DNA of 64,000 bases, from contig OZ038402.1 of NCBI GenBank assembly GCA_964036045.1, positions 7,022,971 to 7,086,970 of the forward strand. Direction: 5' to 3'. This stretch comes from Eutreptiella sp. 'Long Island Sound 2002'. Taxonomy: Eukaryota > Euglenozoa > Euglenophyceae > Eutreptiales > Eutreptiaceae. Below the pieces are notes generated by a model. It searched no databases. It was not told the origin of the DNA and saw only the letters and a program-made list of their open reading frames with translations. Positions 53,735 to 64,000 of this stretch are shown here, one piece after another (the stretch's first letter is position 1; the number at the start of each line of letters is the position of its first letter). The translations under genes and the position numbers were made by a program.

Positions 53735-55166
53735 GCCCCGATTGTATGTTCCTGTTTCGCCTCCTCCTCCTGAATCCGACCTGCGGCAGGGAGCCACGCG
53801 CATACCCGGCCCCGCCGCAGCCACTCCCAGTTCGGCACAAGCGGCACCCTCGGGGGAGGTCGACTGTCTACACGGTCATCGCCCCCAGCGGCAGCCTCTC
53901 CCGGGGGTGGCTTCCGTGCACGACGTGGAGACCGGCGCTGTCCCCCCGGTACCCCCTGAGCCCCCCCCCCCCGGTCAGCTGCCGACGGAAGCCGCACGAG
54001 TGCCCGACCGCGCCCGACCCAGCACCTGTTCAGCACAAGGGGCAACTTCGGGGGAGGTCGACTGTCTACACGGTCATCGCCCCCAGCGGCATCCTTCCCC
54101 GGAGTTGGCCCCGGCAAACCGTGTGGAAGCAGACGGAGTGCCCCAGGTACCGCGTGAACCCCCCCCCCTTTTTGCTCGCTTTATGGCGGCGCTGGCGCCC
54201 CATTTGGAGTGGTTAGCTAAGCGATTGCGATGCTCTCAGCACCTACTGCTGAGGCGTATGCACCCCCTGGTCACCAGGCTTTTTTCGACCGCGGAGGACT
54301 GGCGGTTGGAGGGCGCCATGGAGACCTGGGTTGATGCGCTTGGGGAGCTGGAGGAGGGGACTTGGGATTCTCTCTTGCATCTGACCACATCGCCCATTCC
54401 TGTGCTCATGCGCACTGACCCGTCTTTGGCCGCGAAGGGCTTGGGGCGCTTGGGTGCATACGAGATACCAACTCATCTCTGGCACCGGGTGGTACCGCCG
54501 GACTTCGTTGAGCAAGCAATGTGTTATGATGTGGAGAAGGACCCGGACGGGGGCGCTGGGAGAATAGGTCAGGGTGTTGAACCCATAGTGGCGACCTTTC
54601 GAGAGGCGCGGGTTTTGCAGCCGGAAAGTTCCCCCCCCTCGGTTTTTCCTTTCATCATTCCTAAGAGCAGGGCCAAGGTTAGTCTGATCTTGTCCTGTGT
54701 GGGTATGAACGAATTTAAGGGGAAGCCCCCCGGGTTCGACTTGCCGTCGTGGGAAGGCGTCGCCCGCTTCCTGGCAGGGGCGCCGCCGGGAGTGCAGTAC
54801 TATGCCACGCACGTAGACTTGTCCAATGCGTTTTGGTCCTTTGTGCTGCCCCCGCATGCGCGCCGTGCCTTTCGTTTTCGCGCAACGGGGGGAGGGACAG
54901 TATACAGTCTGGACAGGCTGCCCTTCGGATGGAAGTATTCCCCGATTATATGCCAGTTCGCCCTTTCTGAGATTGTCACCCCCCTGATTCTGGAGGGAAT
55001 CCTCCTCCTACATTATATGGATGATTTCCTGCTGATCGGTCCGAATCCGGCGGAGTTAGCCCGCATCACGGCCCTGGTAGCTGAAGCGCTGCGGACACAC
55101 GGATTTATAGTGAGCCCTAAGGCCACCCTCAGCCCGGTTGAGCGTATCTTTCTTCTGGGAAAATAG
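53735..55166 (+). CDS. Reverse transcriptase of the DIRS-like element
   Basis: The frame overlaps the recombinase tail from 53148, but convincing coding starts after it. A P-rich N-terminal part holds two ~198-bp repeats (GEVDCLHGHRPQR twice). RT motifs follow: SVFPFIIPKSRAKVSLIL, ATHVDLSNAFWSF (catalytic Asp), RLPFGWKYSPIICQ, and LLHYMDDFLLIG (YMDD). A TAG at 55164-55166, after RIFLLGK, separates it from the in-frame continuation LDLSARTISSQP, normally part of the same protein. RT copies the element RNA; the stop suggests decay or readthrough. Confidence 0.85.
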
Positions 55167-56014
55167 CTGGATTTGTCAGCTCGTACTATCTCCTCCCAGC
55201 CGCGAGCCTTTTTGCAGATGCTTAGCGCCTGGCTGCGCGTCTCAGTGCGGACAATGGGCCATAGTAGGCTGGTAGGCAAGTTGACCGGCTTCATGCAGTG
55301 GCACGTGCGCCCAAGATTGGGAACAGGCCCCCTGTTCGCCGGGAGCTACTGTTGGATGCGGTGGGGGGACCACACCCAGGCGCTGCCACTGAAGGTCCTG
55401 GAGGGCCTGGCAACCACCATGGCATTGGCCGCGGAGGAGTGGCGGCCGCCGGTTTGGGGCGTCTTCCAGGAATTCGACCGACTGGCGGAACCCGTGCTAG
55501 CGGGGACCCGGGTGTCGAGATCTGACCTTGGAGACCGAGTCATTTGTGTGGATGCGGCTTGGGACCTGTGCCGCTACCAGGTGGGTGGTCTGATCCCGGG
55601 CTGGGAGTCCGCACTTGGCTACCTCGGGCACGGGTCACCAACCAGCAACAGGCGGAGCTCGAGGGGCTGGCTTGGGCGGTGCGGTTGGCAGCGGCTCTGG
55701 GGTGGCGGTCCGTCACGATAGTCACCGATAGTACAGCGGCAGGGCATCAGGTTGCAGGGCTGAGAGCTAAAACGTGGCTCGGAAGGCAGATGCGTGTTTT
55801 GCGATCGCTGGCGTGGCGACTTCGCCTTATGGGCCTCGTGGTGAGGATTGTTTGGTGCCCTACTGAGATCCAGCCAGCTGACCCGCTGAGCCGCCTCGAG
55901 TCAGAATTTCACGGGGTGATGGCGCGCGCAGAACAGATGGCCTGGTTTTCATGGGGCCGCCTGCTGCATTGCGCCGACCTGTGCGACTTTGTAGGAGTTT
56001 TAACTCTGGCGTGA
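55167..56014 (+). pseudogene. RT thumb/RNase H region of the DIRS-like element
   Basis: After TAG the frame continues (LDLSARTISS... VICVDAAWDLC with the first catalytic Asp), then shifts frame near 55600-55640. The other frame carries NQQQAELEGLAWAV (E), VTIVTDSTAAGHQ (D) and IQPADPLSRLES (final D). These are the RNase H residues that remove the RNA strand. The split over two frames indicates inactivation in this copy. Confidence 0.75.
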
Positions 56015-56208
56015 GGCAGTTTGGAAGCGGGAGCCCGTGCATGCGCGATGCGGACCTACCCCCGGGGCAGGGCGACTGTCTATACGGTCACTGTCCACAG
56101 AGACAACCTTCCCGGGGGGAGGGCTAGCAGAAGAGGCAGGCAGAACGGTCGTACAGAGTACAGTGCCATTGGGTATGGGGACCGGGCACCTCCCCCTCCC
56201 CACCTGTT

Positions 56209-57181
56209 TTGCATTATGTGTCAGACCCACTTCTCTCTGTGATGGTGCGACCCGGTAGAGGCAGGGGTAGGGCGAGCGGGGCAGCGCACGGGCAACCGGC
56301 CCAACACCCGCAGCACCCCACGCGCCCGGAGAACTGGTTCACGACGGCCGTGATGCGAAGGTGGCGTACCGCAGCGGTTGCTGCCTTCCCGCGTGCCCAG
56401 CACCGCCGCCACTGGGTTCGCGAAGTATGCCTGTTGCAGCCGGTGGACCGCGTCGCCCCGGGCTCCGTGCGGATGCAGGATCTGTTGGCGGGCTGTTGGG
56501 ACGGTCTACGGCACGCCCCCGGTACGGAGCTGAGCTTGGGCAACGCGGAGCTGTGGATGAGCGCAGTGCCCGTTCCGGGGGGTGTACCGGACCTGGGTGT
56601 GAAGGGGGCAACCCTCCGCGCCATCTTCGGGTGGCGCTATCCGCCGGACGCAACCTTTTGCGCCAGGGCCCCGCGCCCCACCCCCCACCAGCAGACCCGT
56701 CCCTTATACTGGGATAGGTGGGTAGCCCCCCTTTTGGGGTCTGCGGCCCATCACCCGGTATCCGGGGGGCGGGCAGTTCCAGCCGGTACCGCCGGTTTGG
56801 GCGGCCAACCCCCACAGAAGAATTGTTTTGTTTGAGGGTCTTGATGCCCAGGGCAGGGACCAAGCGGTGGGGCTGTCCTACACTGGACAGTTGTGGGACA
56901 GTGCGGCCCCGGGTGGAGGGGGGCGGAGCAGGCATCGCACGGTGTACGACGCGATTGAAGCAGTGGCAGCGGCCCTGCCGGTTATTACGGATGCCTGGTG
57001 GGTGGTGGTGCCGTCGCAGCACGATGTGCAGGCGACGATGCACGAACCAGATATTATTAGGCGTATCCACCCGGTGAGCTGCGGTTTGTGGACAGTGGTC
57101 TACAGGGCGTGGGTGGTTTCACGCGCGCTGGCTGGGGGCTGGGAGGCGGGGAGGGCAGCGGCGGCTGTACCGCACGCCTGA
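56209..57181 (+). CDS. Unidentified 3' ORF of the YR element
   Basis: Two frames (56209-56835, then 56828-57181) together give ~320 residues with a basic N-terminus, LLAGCWDGLRHAP, LRAIFGWRYPPDA and AWWVVVPSQHDVQ. The two overlap slightly, so the second may be reached by a frameshift. I recognise no family. DIRS-like elements often carry a methyltransferase-like ORF here, but its motifs are not visible. Confidence 0.35.
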
Positions 57182-57990
57182 CTGACACGCACCAGCGCTC
57201 AGTGGTGCGTGGGGTGCTGGGCGTCGATCCTTTGGCCTGGAACCGGCCGTCTACACGGTCATTGCCAGCTAGCTGGCCGCTCCAGACAAGGAGGAAGGGG
57301 TTATGTGCGGACGCCGTGCCGTGCATGACGGCAGACCGGGGAGGCTTTATATTGCTTGTTTGTAGCATGTTACGTTCCAGACTTTGCCTGATTTTCCGTT
57401 CAGGCGCAGCGAACCTCGACGGGGTCGAAGGGGGGTCGAAAGTTAACCGAAGAGTTCAGTCAGACCAGAGGCTTGGTGCTTTGTTTGCTTGTGGTAAACC
57501 TGTGTTTGTCCCACGAACCATGTTTACCCCTTTCATTCAGGATCTTTCTGAATTTTTTTTTCTGCCCTACCCACCCACCCTTGAGTCCTGCCTGTGTGTG
57601 CTTTGAGATGTCATTCGTTAGAGTTGTTGTGTTCCCCTTGTTGATGTCAGGATTGATTGTGATTTTCAGACAGGATCCGATTTTGTTACTTTCCGTTCCG
57701 GTTCGTGGATGACAGAAGTGTTGAGTTGCCCTACAGGATGCCACCGGCCCTTTACCTTTTTGCTCTGTGAAGAGCGTTTGGTGAGGAATGTGCCTTCGTT
57801 TTGGTTCTACGTGTGAGGCACCAGTGCAGAGGGCCCGGAACATATATGTGTTTCGGGCAGTGTCCAGCCCAGGTGGCTTGAGTCCGGCATACACAGAACT
57901 ATTGTGCCTTGGCACTGTATTCGAACAAGAGAACCTGCCCGAAGAGTTCAGTCAGACCAGAGGCTTGGTGCTTTGTTTGCTTGTGGTAAA
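57182..57990 (+). repeat. 3' terminal region of the YR element with split repeat
   Basis: A 52-bp sequence ending GCTTGTGGTAAAC occurs at 57448-57499 and again at 57939-57990, where it meets the satellite. The 439 bp between them are T/G-rich and non-coding. A CGTCTACACGGTCAT motif like those inside the RT ORF is at 57249-57262. Confidence 0.65.
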
Positions 57991-60900
57991 CGGGTATTGT
58001 GCGGGCACGTACTATTCAGTTCAACCTGAAAATAGCGTCATTCGCGTGCAAGGGTGCCTAAAGCCCACATTTGCGCACACGGGCAAATTCGGGCAAATTC
58101 TCCGCTACACGTGCGACGTGGTTCGTATGGTACACGGATAACATGATGTAGCTTGTTCTGGCCAGAGGGTTGAGTGGTTGAGATATGGGCAAAACCAATT
58201 TGAAATGGGCAGTGTGCGGCCACGTACTGTTCAGTTCAACCTGAAAATAGCGTCATTCGTGTGCAAGGGAGCCTCAACCTCACATTTGCACACACGGGCA
58301 AATTCGGGCAAATTCTCTGCTACACGTGCGAGGTGGTTCGTATGGTACACGAACAGCATTATGCTGCTTGTTGTGGCCAGAGGGTGGGGTGGTCGAGATA
58401 TGGGCAATACCAATTTGAAATTGTCATTGTGCGGGCACCTACTGTTCAGTTCAACCTGGAAATAGCGTCATTCGTGTGTAAGGGAGCCTGAACCTCACAT
58501 TTGCACACACGGGCAAATTCGGGCAAATTCTCTGCTACACGTGAGACGTGGTTCGTATGGTACCCGAATAGCATGATGCTGCCTGTTCTGGCCAGAGGGT
58601 TGAGTGGTTGAGATATGGGCAATACCAAATGAAAACGGGTATTGTGCGGGCACGTACTATTCAGTTCAACCTGAAAATAGCGCCATTCGCGTGCAAGGGA
58701 GCCCAAAGCCCACATTTGCGCACACGGGCAAATTCGGGCAAATTCTCTGCTACACGTGCGACGTGGTTCGTATGGTACACGGATACCATGATGCAGCTTG
58801 TTCTGGCCAGAGGGTTGAGTGGTTGAGATATGGGCAAAACCAATTTGAAATGGGCATTGTGCGGGCACCTACTGTTCAGTTCAACCTGAAAATAGCGTCC
58901 TTCGCGTGCAATGGAGCCTGAACCTCACATTTGCACACACGGGCAAATTCGGGCAAATTCTCTGCTACACGTGCGACGTGGTTCGTATGGTACACGAATA
59001 GCATGATGCTGCTTGTTCTGGCCAGAGGGTTGAGTGGTTGAGATATGGGCAATACCAAATGAAAACGGGTATTGTGCGGGCACGTACTATTCAGTTCACC
59101 CTGAAAATAGCGTCATTCGCGTGCAAGGGAGCCTAAAGCCCACATTTGCGCACACGGGCAAATTCAGGCAAATTCTCTGCTACACGTGCGACGTGGTTCG
59201 TATGGTACACGGATAGCATGATGCAGCTTGTTCTGGCCAGAGGGTTGAGTGGTTGAGATATGGGCAAAACCAATTTGAAATGGGCATTGTGCGGGCACGT
59301 ACTGTTCAGTTCAACCTGAAAATAGCGTCATTCGTGTGCAAGGGAGCCTCAACCTCACATTTGCACACACGGGCAAATTCGGGCAAATCCTCTGCTACAC
59401 GTGCGAGGTGATTCGTATGGTACACGAATAGCATGATGCTGCTTGTTCTGGCCAGGGGGTTGAGTGGTTGAGATATGGGCAATACCAAATCAAAACAGGT
59501 GTTGTGCGGGCACGTACTATTCAGTTCAACCTGAAAATAGCGTCATTCGCGTGCAAGGGAGCCTAAAGCCCACATTTGCGCACACGGGCAAATTCGGGCA
59601 AATTCTCTGCTACACGTGCGACGTGGTTCGTATGGTACACGGAGACCATGATGCAGCTTGTTCTGGCCAGAGGGTTGAGTGGTTGAGATATGGGCAAAAC
59701 CAATTTGAAATGGGCATTGTGCGGGCACCTACTGTTCAGTTCAACCTGAAAATAGCGTCCTTCGCGTGCAATGGAGCCTGAACCTCACATTTGCACACAC
59801 GGGCAAATTCGGGCAAATTCTCTGCTACACGTGCGAGGTGGTTCGTATGGTACACGACCATCATGATGCACCTTGATTTGGCCAGAGGGGTGAGTGGTCG
59901 AGATATGGGCAATACCAATTTGAAATGGTCATTGTGCGGGCACGTACTGTTCAGTTCAACCTGAAAACAGCGTCCTTCGCGTGCAATGGAGCCTGAACCT
60001 CACATTTGTACACACGGGCAAATTCAGGCAAATTCTCTGCTACACGTGAGATGAGGTGGTTCGTATGGTACACGAACAGCATTACGCTGCTTGTTGTGGC
60101 CAGAGGGTTGGGTGGTCGAGATATGGGCAATACCAATTTGAAATTGTCATTGTGTGGGCACCTACTGTTCAGTTTAACCTGGAAATAGCGTCATTCGTGT
60201 GTAAGGGAGCCTGAACCTCACATTTGCACACACGGGCCAATTCGGGCAAATTCTCTGCTACACGTGAGACGTGGTTCGTATGGTACCCGAAAAGCATGAT
60301 GCTGCTTGTTCTGGCCAGAGGGTTGAGTGGTTGAGATAGGGGCAATACCAAATGAAAAAGGGTATTGTGCGGGCACGTACTATTCAGTTCAACCTGAAAA
60401 TAGCGTCATTCGCGTGCAAGGGAGCCTAAAGCCCACATTTGCGCACACGGGCAAATTCGGGCAAATTCTCTGCTACACGTGCGACGTTGTTCGTATGGTA
60501 CACGGATAGCATGATGCAGCTTGTTCTGGCCAGAGGGTTGAGTGGTTGAGATATGGGCGAAACCAATATGAAATGGGCATTGTGCGGGCACGTACTGTTC
60601 AGTTCAACCTGAAAATAGCATCATTCGTGTGCAAGGGAACCTTAACCTCACATTTGCACACACGGGCAAATTCGGGCAAATTCTCTGCTACACGTGCGAC
60701 GTGGTTCGTATGGTACACGAATAGCATGATGCTGCTTGTTCTGGCCAGAGGGTTGAGTGGTTGAGATATGGGCAATACCAAATGAAAACGGGTATTGTGC
60801 GGGCACGTACTATTCAGTTCAACCTGAAAATAGCGTCATTCGCGTGCAAGGGAGCCTAAAGCCCACATTTGCGCACACGGGCAAATTCGGGCAAATTCTC

Positions 60901-62049
60901 TGCTACACGTGCGACGTGGTTCGTATGGTACACGGATAGCATGATGCAGCTTGTTCTGGCCAGAGGGTTGAGTGGTTGAGATATGGGCAAAACCAATTTG
61001 AAATGGGCATTGCGCGGGCACGTACTGTTCAGTTCAACCTGAAAATAGCGTCATTTGTGTGCAAGGGAGTCTCAACCTCACATTTGCACACCCGGGCAAA
61101 TTCGGGCAAATCCTCTACTACACGTGCGAGGTGATTCGTATGGTACACGAATAGCATGATGCTGCTTGTTCTGGCCAGAGGGTTGAGTGGTTGAGATATG
61201 GGCAATACCAAATCAAAACGGGTATTGTGCGGGCACGTACTATTCAGTTCAACCTGAAAATAGCGTCATTCGCGTGCAAGGGAGCCTAAAGCCCACATTT
61301 GCGCACACGGGCAAATTCGGGCAAATTCTCTGCTACACGTGCGACGTGGTTCATATGGTACACGGATAGCATGCTGCAGCTTGTTCTGGCCAGAGGGTTG
61401 AGTGGTTGAGATATGGGCAAAACCAATTTGAAATGGGCATTGTGCGGGCACCTACTGTTCAGTTCAACCTGAAAATAGCGTCCTTCGCGTGCAATGGAGC
61501 CTGAACCTCACATTTGCACACACGGGCAAATTGGGGCAAATTCTCTGCTACACGTGCGAGGTGGTTCGTATGGTACACGACCATCATGATGCACCTTGAT
61601 TTGGCCAGAGGGGTGAGTGGTCGAGATATGGGCAATACCAATTTGAAATGGTCATTGTGCGGGCACGTACTGGTCAGTTGAACCTGAAAACAGCCTCCTT
61701 CGCGTGCAATGGAGCCTGAACCTCACATTTGCACACACGGGGAAATTCAGGCAAATTCTCTGCTACACGTGCGAGGTGGTTCGTATAGTACAAGAACAGC
61801 ATTACGCTGCTTGTTGTGGCCAGAGGGTTGGTTGGTCGAGATATGGGCAATACGAATTTGAAATTGTCATTGTGCGGGCACCTACTGTTCAGTTTAACCT
61901 GGAAATAGCGTCATTCGTGTGTAAGGGAGCCTGAACCTCACATTTGCACACACGGGCAAATTCGGGCAAATTCTCTGCTACACGTGCGACGTGGTTCGTA
62001 TGTTACACGAATAGCATGATGCTGCTTGTTCTGGCCGGAGGGTTGAGTG
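57991..62049 (+). repeat. 215-bp satellite array, block 3, forward part
   Basis: About 19 units in the same orientation as blocks 1 and 2. Regular alternation of the two unit types gives 430-bp dimers; the same type recurs at 59034, 59464, 60327, 60757 and 61187. It begins mid-unit at GGGTATTGTGCGGG, directly after the YR element. Confidence 0.95.
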
Positions 62050-63307
62050 TGCTATCCGTGTACCATACGAACCACGTCGCACGTGTAGCAGAGAATTTGC
62101 CCGAATTTGCCCGTGTGCGCAAATGTGGGCTTTAGGCTCCCTTGCACGCGAATGACGCTATTTTCAGGTTGAACTGAATAGTACGTGCCCGCACAATACC
62201 CGTTTTCATTTGGTATTGCCCAAAATTTCAACCACTCAACCCTCTGGCCAGAACAAGCAGCATCATGCTATTCGTGTACCATACGAACCACGTCGCATGT
62301 CTAGCAGAGAATTTGCCTGAATTTGCCCGTGTGCGCAAATGTGGGCTTTAGGCTCCCTTGCATGCGAATGACGCTATTTTCAGGTTGAACTGAATAGTAC
62401 GTGCCCGCACAATACCCGTTTTCATTTGGTATTGCCCATATCTCAACCACTCAACCCTCTGGCCAGAACAAGCAGCATCATGCTATTCGTGTACCATACG
62501 AACCACCTCGCACGTGTAGCGGAGAATTTGCCCGAATTTGCCCGTGTGTGCAAATGTGAGGTTCAGGCTCCATTGCACGCGAAGGACGCTATTTTCAGGT
62601 TGAACTGAACAGTACGTGCCCGCACAATGCCCATTTCAAACTGGTATTGCCCATACCTCGACCACTCAACCCTCTGGCCAAAACAAGCTGCATCGTGATG
62701 GTCGTGTACCATACGAACCACCTCGCACATGTAGCAGAGAATTTGCCCGAATTTGCCCGTGTGCGCAAATGTGGGCTTTAGGCTCCCTTGCACGCGAATG
62801 ACGCTATTTTCAGGTTGAACTGAATAGTACGTGCCCGCACAATACCCGTTTTCATTTGGTATTGCCCAAAATTTCAACCACTCAACCCTCTGGCCAGAAC
62901 AAGCAGCATCATGCTATTCGTGTACCATACGAACCACGTCACACGTGTAGCAGAGAATTTGCCCGAATTTGCCCGTGTGTGCAAATGTGAGGTTCAGGTT
63001 CCCTTACACACGAATGACGCTATTTCCAGGTTGAACTGAACAGTAGGTGCCCGCACAATGACAATTTCAAATTGCTATTGCCCATATCTCGACGACCCAA
63101 CCCTCTGGCCACAACAAGCAGCATAATGCTGTTCGTGTACCATACAAACCCCGTAGCACGTGTAGTAGAGAATTTGCCCCAATTTGCCCGTGTGCGCAAA
63201 TGTGAGGTTTAGGCTCCCTTGCACGCGAAGGACGCTATTTTCAGGTTGAACTGAACAGTACGTGCCCGCACAATGACCATTTGAAATTGGTATTGCCCAT
63301 ATCTCAA
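62050..63307 (-). repeat. Inverted block of the 215-bp satellite
   Basis: About 5.9 units in the opposite orientation. The forward phrase GGTTGAGTG at 62041-62049 is followed by GCTATCCGTGTACCATACG, the reverse complement of unit sequence. The inverted stretch ends at CATATCTCAAC (63297-63307), and forward units resume. Junctions are not at unit boundaries. Confidence 0.9.
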
Positions 63308-63743
63308 CTGATGCAGCTCTTTCTGGCCAGAGGGTTCGGTGGTTGAGATATGGGCAAAGCCAATTTGAAATGGGCATAATGCGGGCACGTACTGTTCATT
63401 TCAACCTGAAAATAGCGTCATTCGTGTGCAAGGGAGCCTCAACCTCAAATTTGCATACACGGGCAAATTCGGGCAAATTCTCTGCTACACGTGCGAGGTG
63501 GTTCGTATGGTACACGAATAGCATGATGCTGCTTGTTCTGGCCAGAGGGTTGAGTGGTTGAGATATGGGCAATACCAAATCAAAACGGGTATTGTGCGGG
63601 CACGTACTATTCAGTTCAACCTGAAAATAGCGTCATTCGCGTGCAAGGGAGCCTAAAGCCCACATTTGCGCACACGGGCAAATTCGGGCAAATTCTCTGC
63701 TAGACGTGCGACGTGGTTCGTATGGTACACGGATAGCATGATG
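63308..63743 (+). repeat. Last forward units of the satellite
   Basis: Two forward units resume at TGATGCAGCTC. The array ends inside a unit at TAGCATGATGCA (63743), followed by unrelated sequence. Confidence 0.9.
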
Positions 63744-64000
63744 CAAGAAAGAGTTTCTGGTTTTCCCTGCTTGTTGTTGGAGTTCAAAACCTTGATTGGT
63801 TTTCAAAAGGATGTTTCCCCAAACTGCAAAAAGACCAAGTCCACGAGCAAGGATCACCACAAACAGGATCAAAGTCAGACTGTTGAATGATAGTCTTCCA
63901 AACGAAGCATAGTAAGCAAAGAGGGGCTGCATATAAACAAAGGAAGAATCCAATACACAGCATCAAAAGGATTTATAAACATTATAGTTGATTTTGGGTG
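63744..64000. other. Non-satellite flank, no gene seen
   Basis: Short A+T-richer sequence. An overlapping minus-strand frame reads into the satellite and shows no domain. This could be the edge of another insertion or unique flanking DNA. Confidence 0.4.

Larger units (their letters stand above)
43697..57990 (+). mobile_element. Tyrosine-recombinase (DIRS-like) retrotransposon, interrupted
   Basis: A non-satellite segment interrupts the array. Without the nested LTR element (7647 bp plus one target duplication) it is ~6.6 kb, a normal size for DIRS-like elements. It encodes a tyrosine recombinase, an RT with YMDD and an RNase H, all on the plus strand. A 52-bp repeat is present at 57448-57499 and 57939-57990, the latter ending at the satellite. 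This looks like the 3' half of split direct repeats. A matching 5' repeat was not found. About 80 bp of satellite appear to be missing across the insertion. Confidence 0.8.

Noticed and set aside
28150-63743. CRISPR-like array of regularly spaced repeats
   Set aside because: The 215-bp units are contiguous satellite monomers without unique spacers, in a eukaryotic context.

Overview
The window looks like nuclear DNA of a photosynthetic eukaryote, most likely a dinoflagellate. The evidence is GT-AG introns, a chlorophyll-protein fragment of the peridinin/chlorophyll c LHC type, a PsbM-like protein with a plastid-targeting leader, a sugar-phosphate cyclase of the EEVS/DDGS kind, a weak spliced-leader-like relic, and dense nested retroelements, satellite DNA and repeat-bearing introns. 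The assignment is an inference. Few intact single-copy genes are visible.

Layout: 1-2876 has no supportable gene. 2877-4263 (minus) holds a spliced zinc-ribbon protein gene and a CCCH zinc-finger fragment. 4300-7353 and 19304-20610 are one tandem array of ~1.32-kb units, each with a dead EF4/LepA/GUF1 GTPase copy (minus). The array is split by an 11.9-kb Ty3/gypsy chromovirus-like LTR retrotransposon (7354-19298) with 873-bp LTRs, a GCCTT target duplication, gag, protease, a methyltransferase-like module, RT, RNase H, integrase and chromodomain. 20611 to ~27540 is a decayed LINE (long ORF1, APE-type endonuclease, RT, RNase H).

From ~28150 to 63743 the background is a ~215-bp satellite, largely arranged as 430-bp dimers. 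It is interrupted by a 6.85-kb piggyBac-like DNA transposon (29677-36527) and by a tyrosine-recombinase (DIRS-like) retrotransposon (~43697-57990). Inside the piggyBac element lies a large multi-exon passenger gene whose introns share a short repeat family, resembling introners. The YR element is itself interrupted by a second LTR retroelement on the minus strand (43886-51532; 657-bp LTRs, TAGTC duplication). That element has no recognisable gag or pol. It carries same-strand pieces of nuclear photosynthesis and metabolism genes: an LHC C-terminus, a PsbM precursor, and an EEVS-like cyclase fragment fused to a Cys-rich membrane tail.

The two LTR elements share terminal bases (AGTAAGAAAAA...CT), a G-run polypurine tract abutting the LTR, a primer-binding site matching initiator tRNA-Met, and 5-bp target duplications. 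The gene-carrying element is therefore plausibly a non-autonomous passenger mobilised by Ty3/gypsy machinery like that of the first. I regard this captured-gene LTR element and the repeat-bearing introns of the piggyBac element as the most novel content. Most ORFs here carry stops or frameshifts, so functional claims are limited to what the preserved motifs show.
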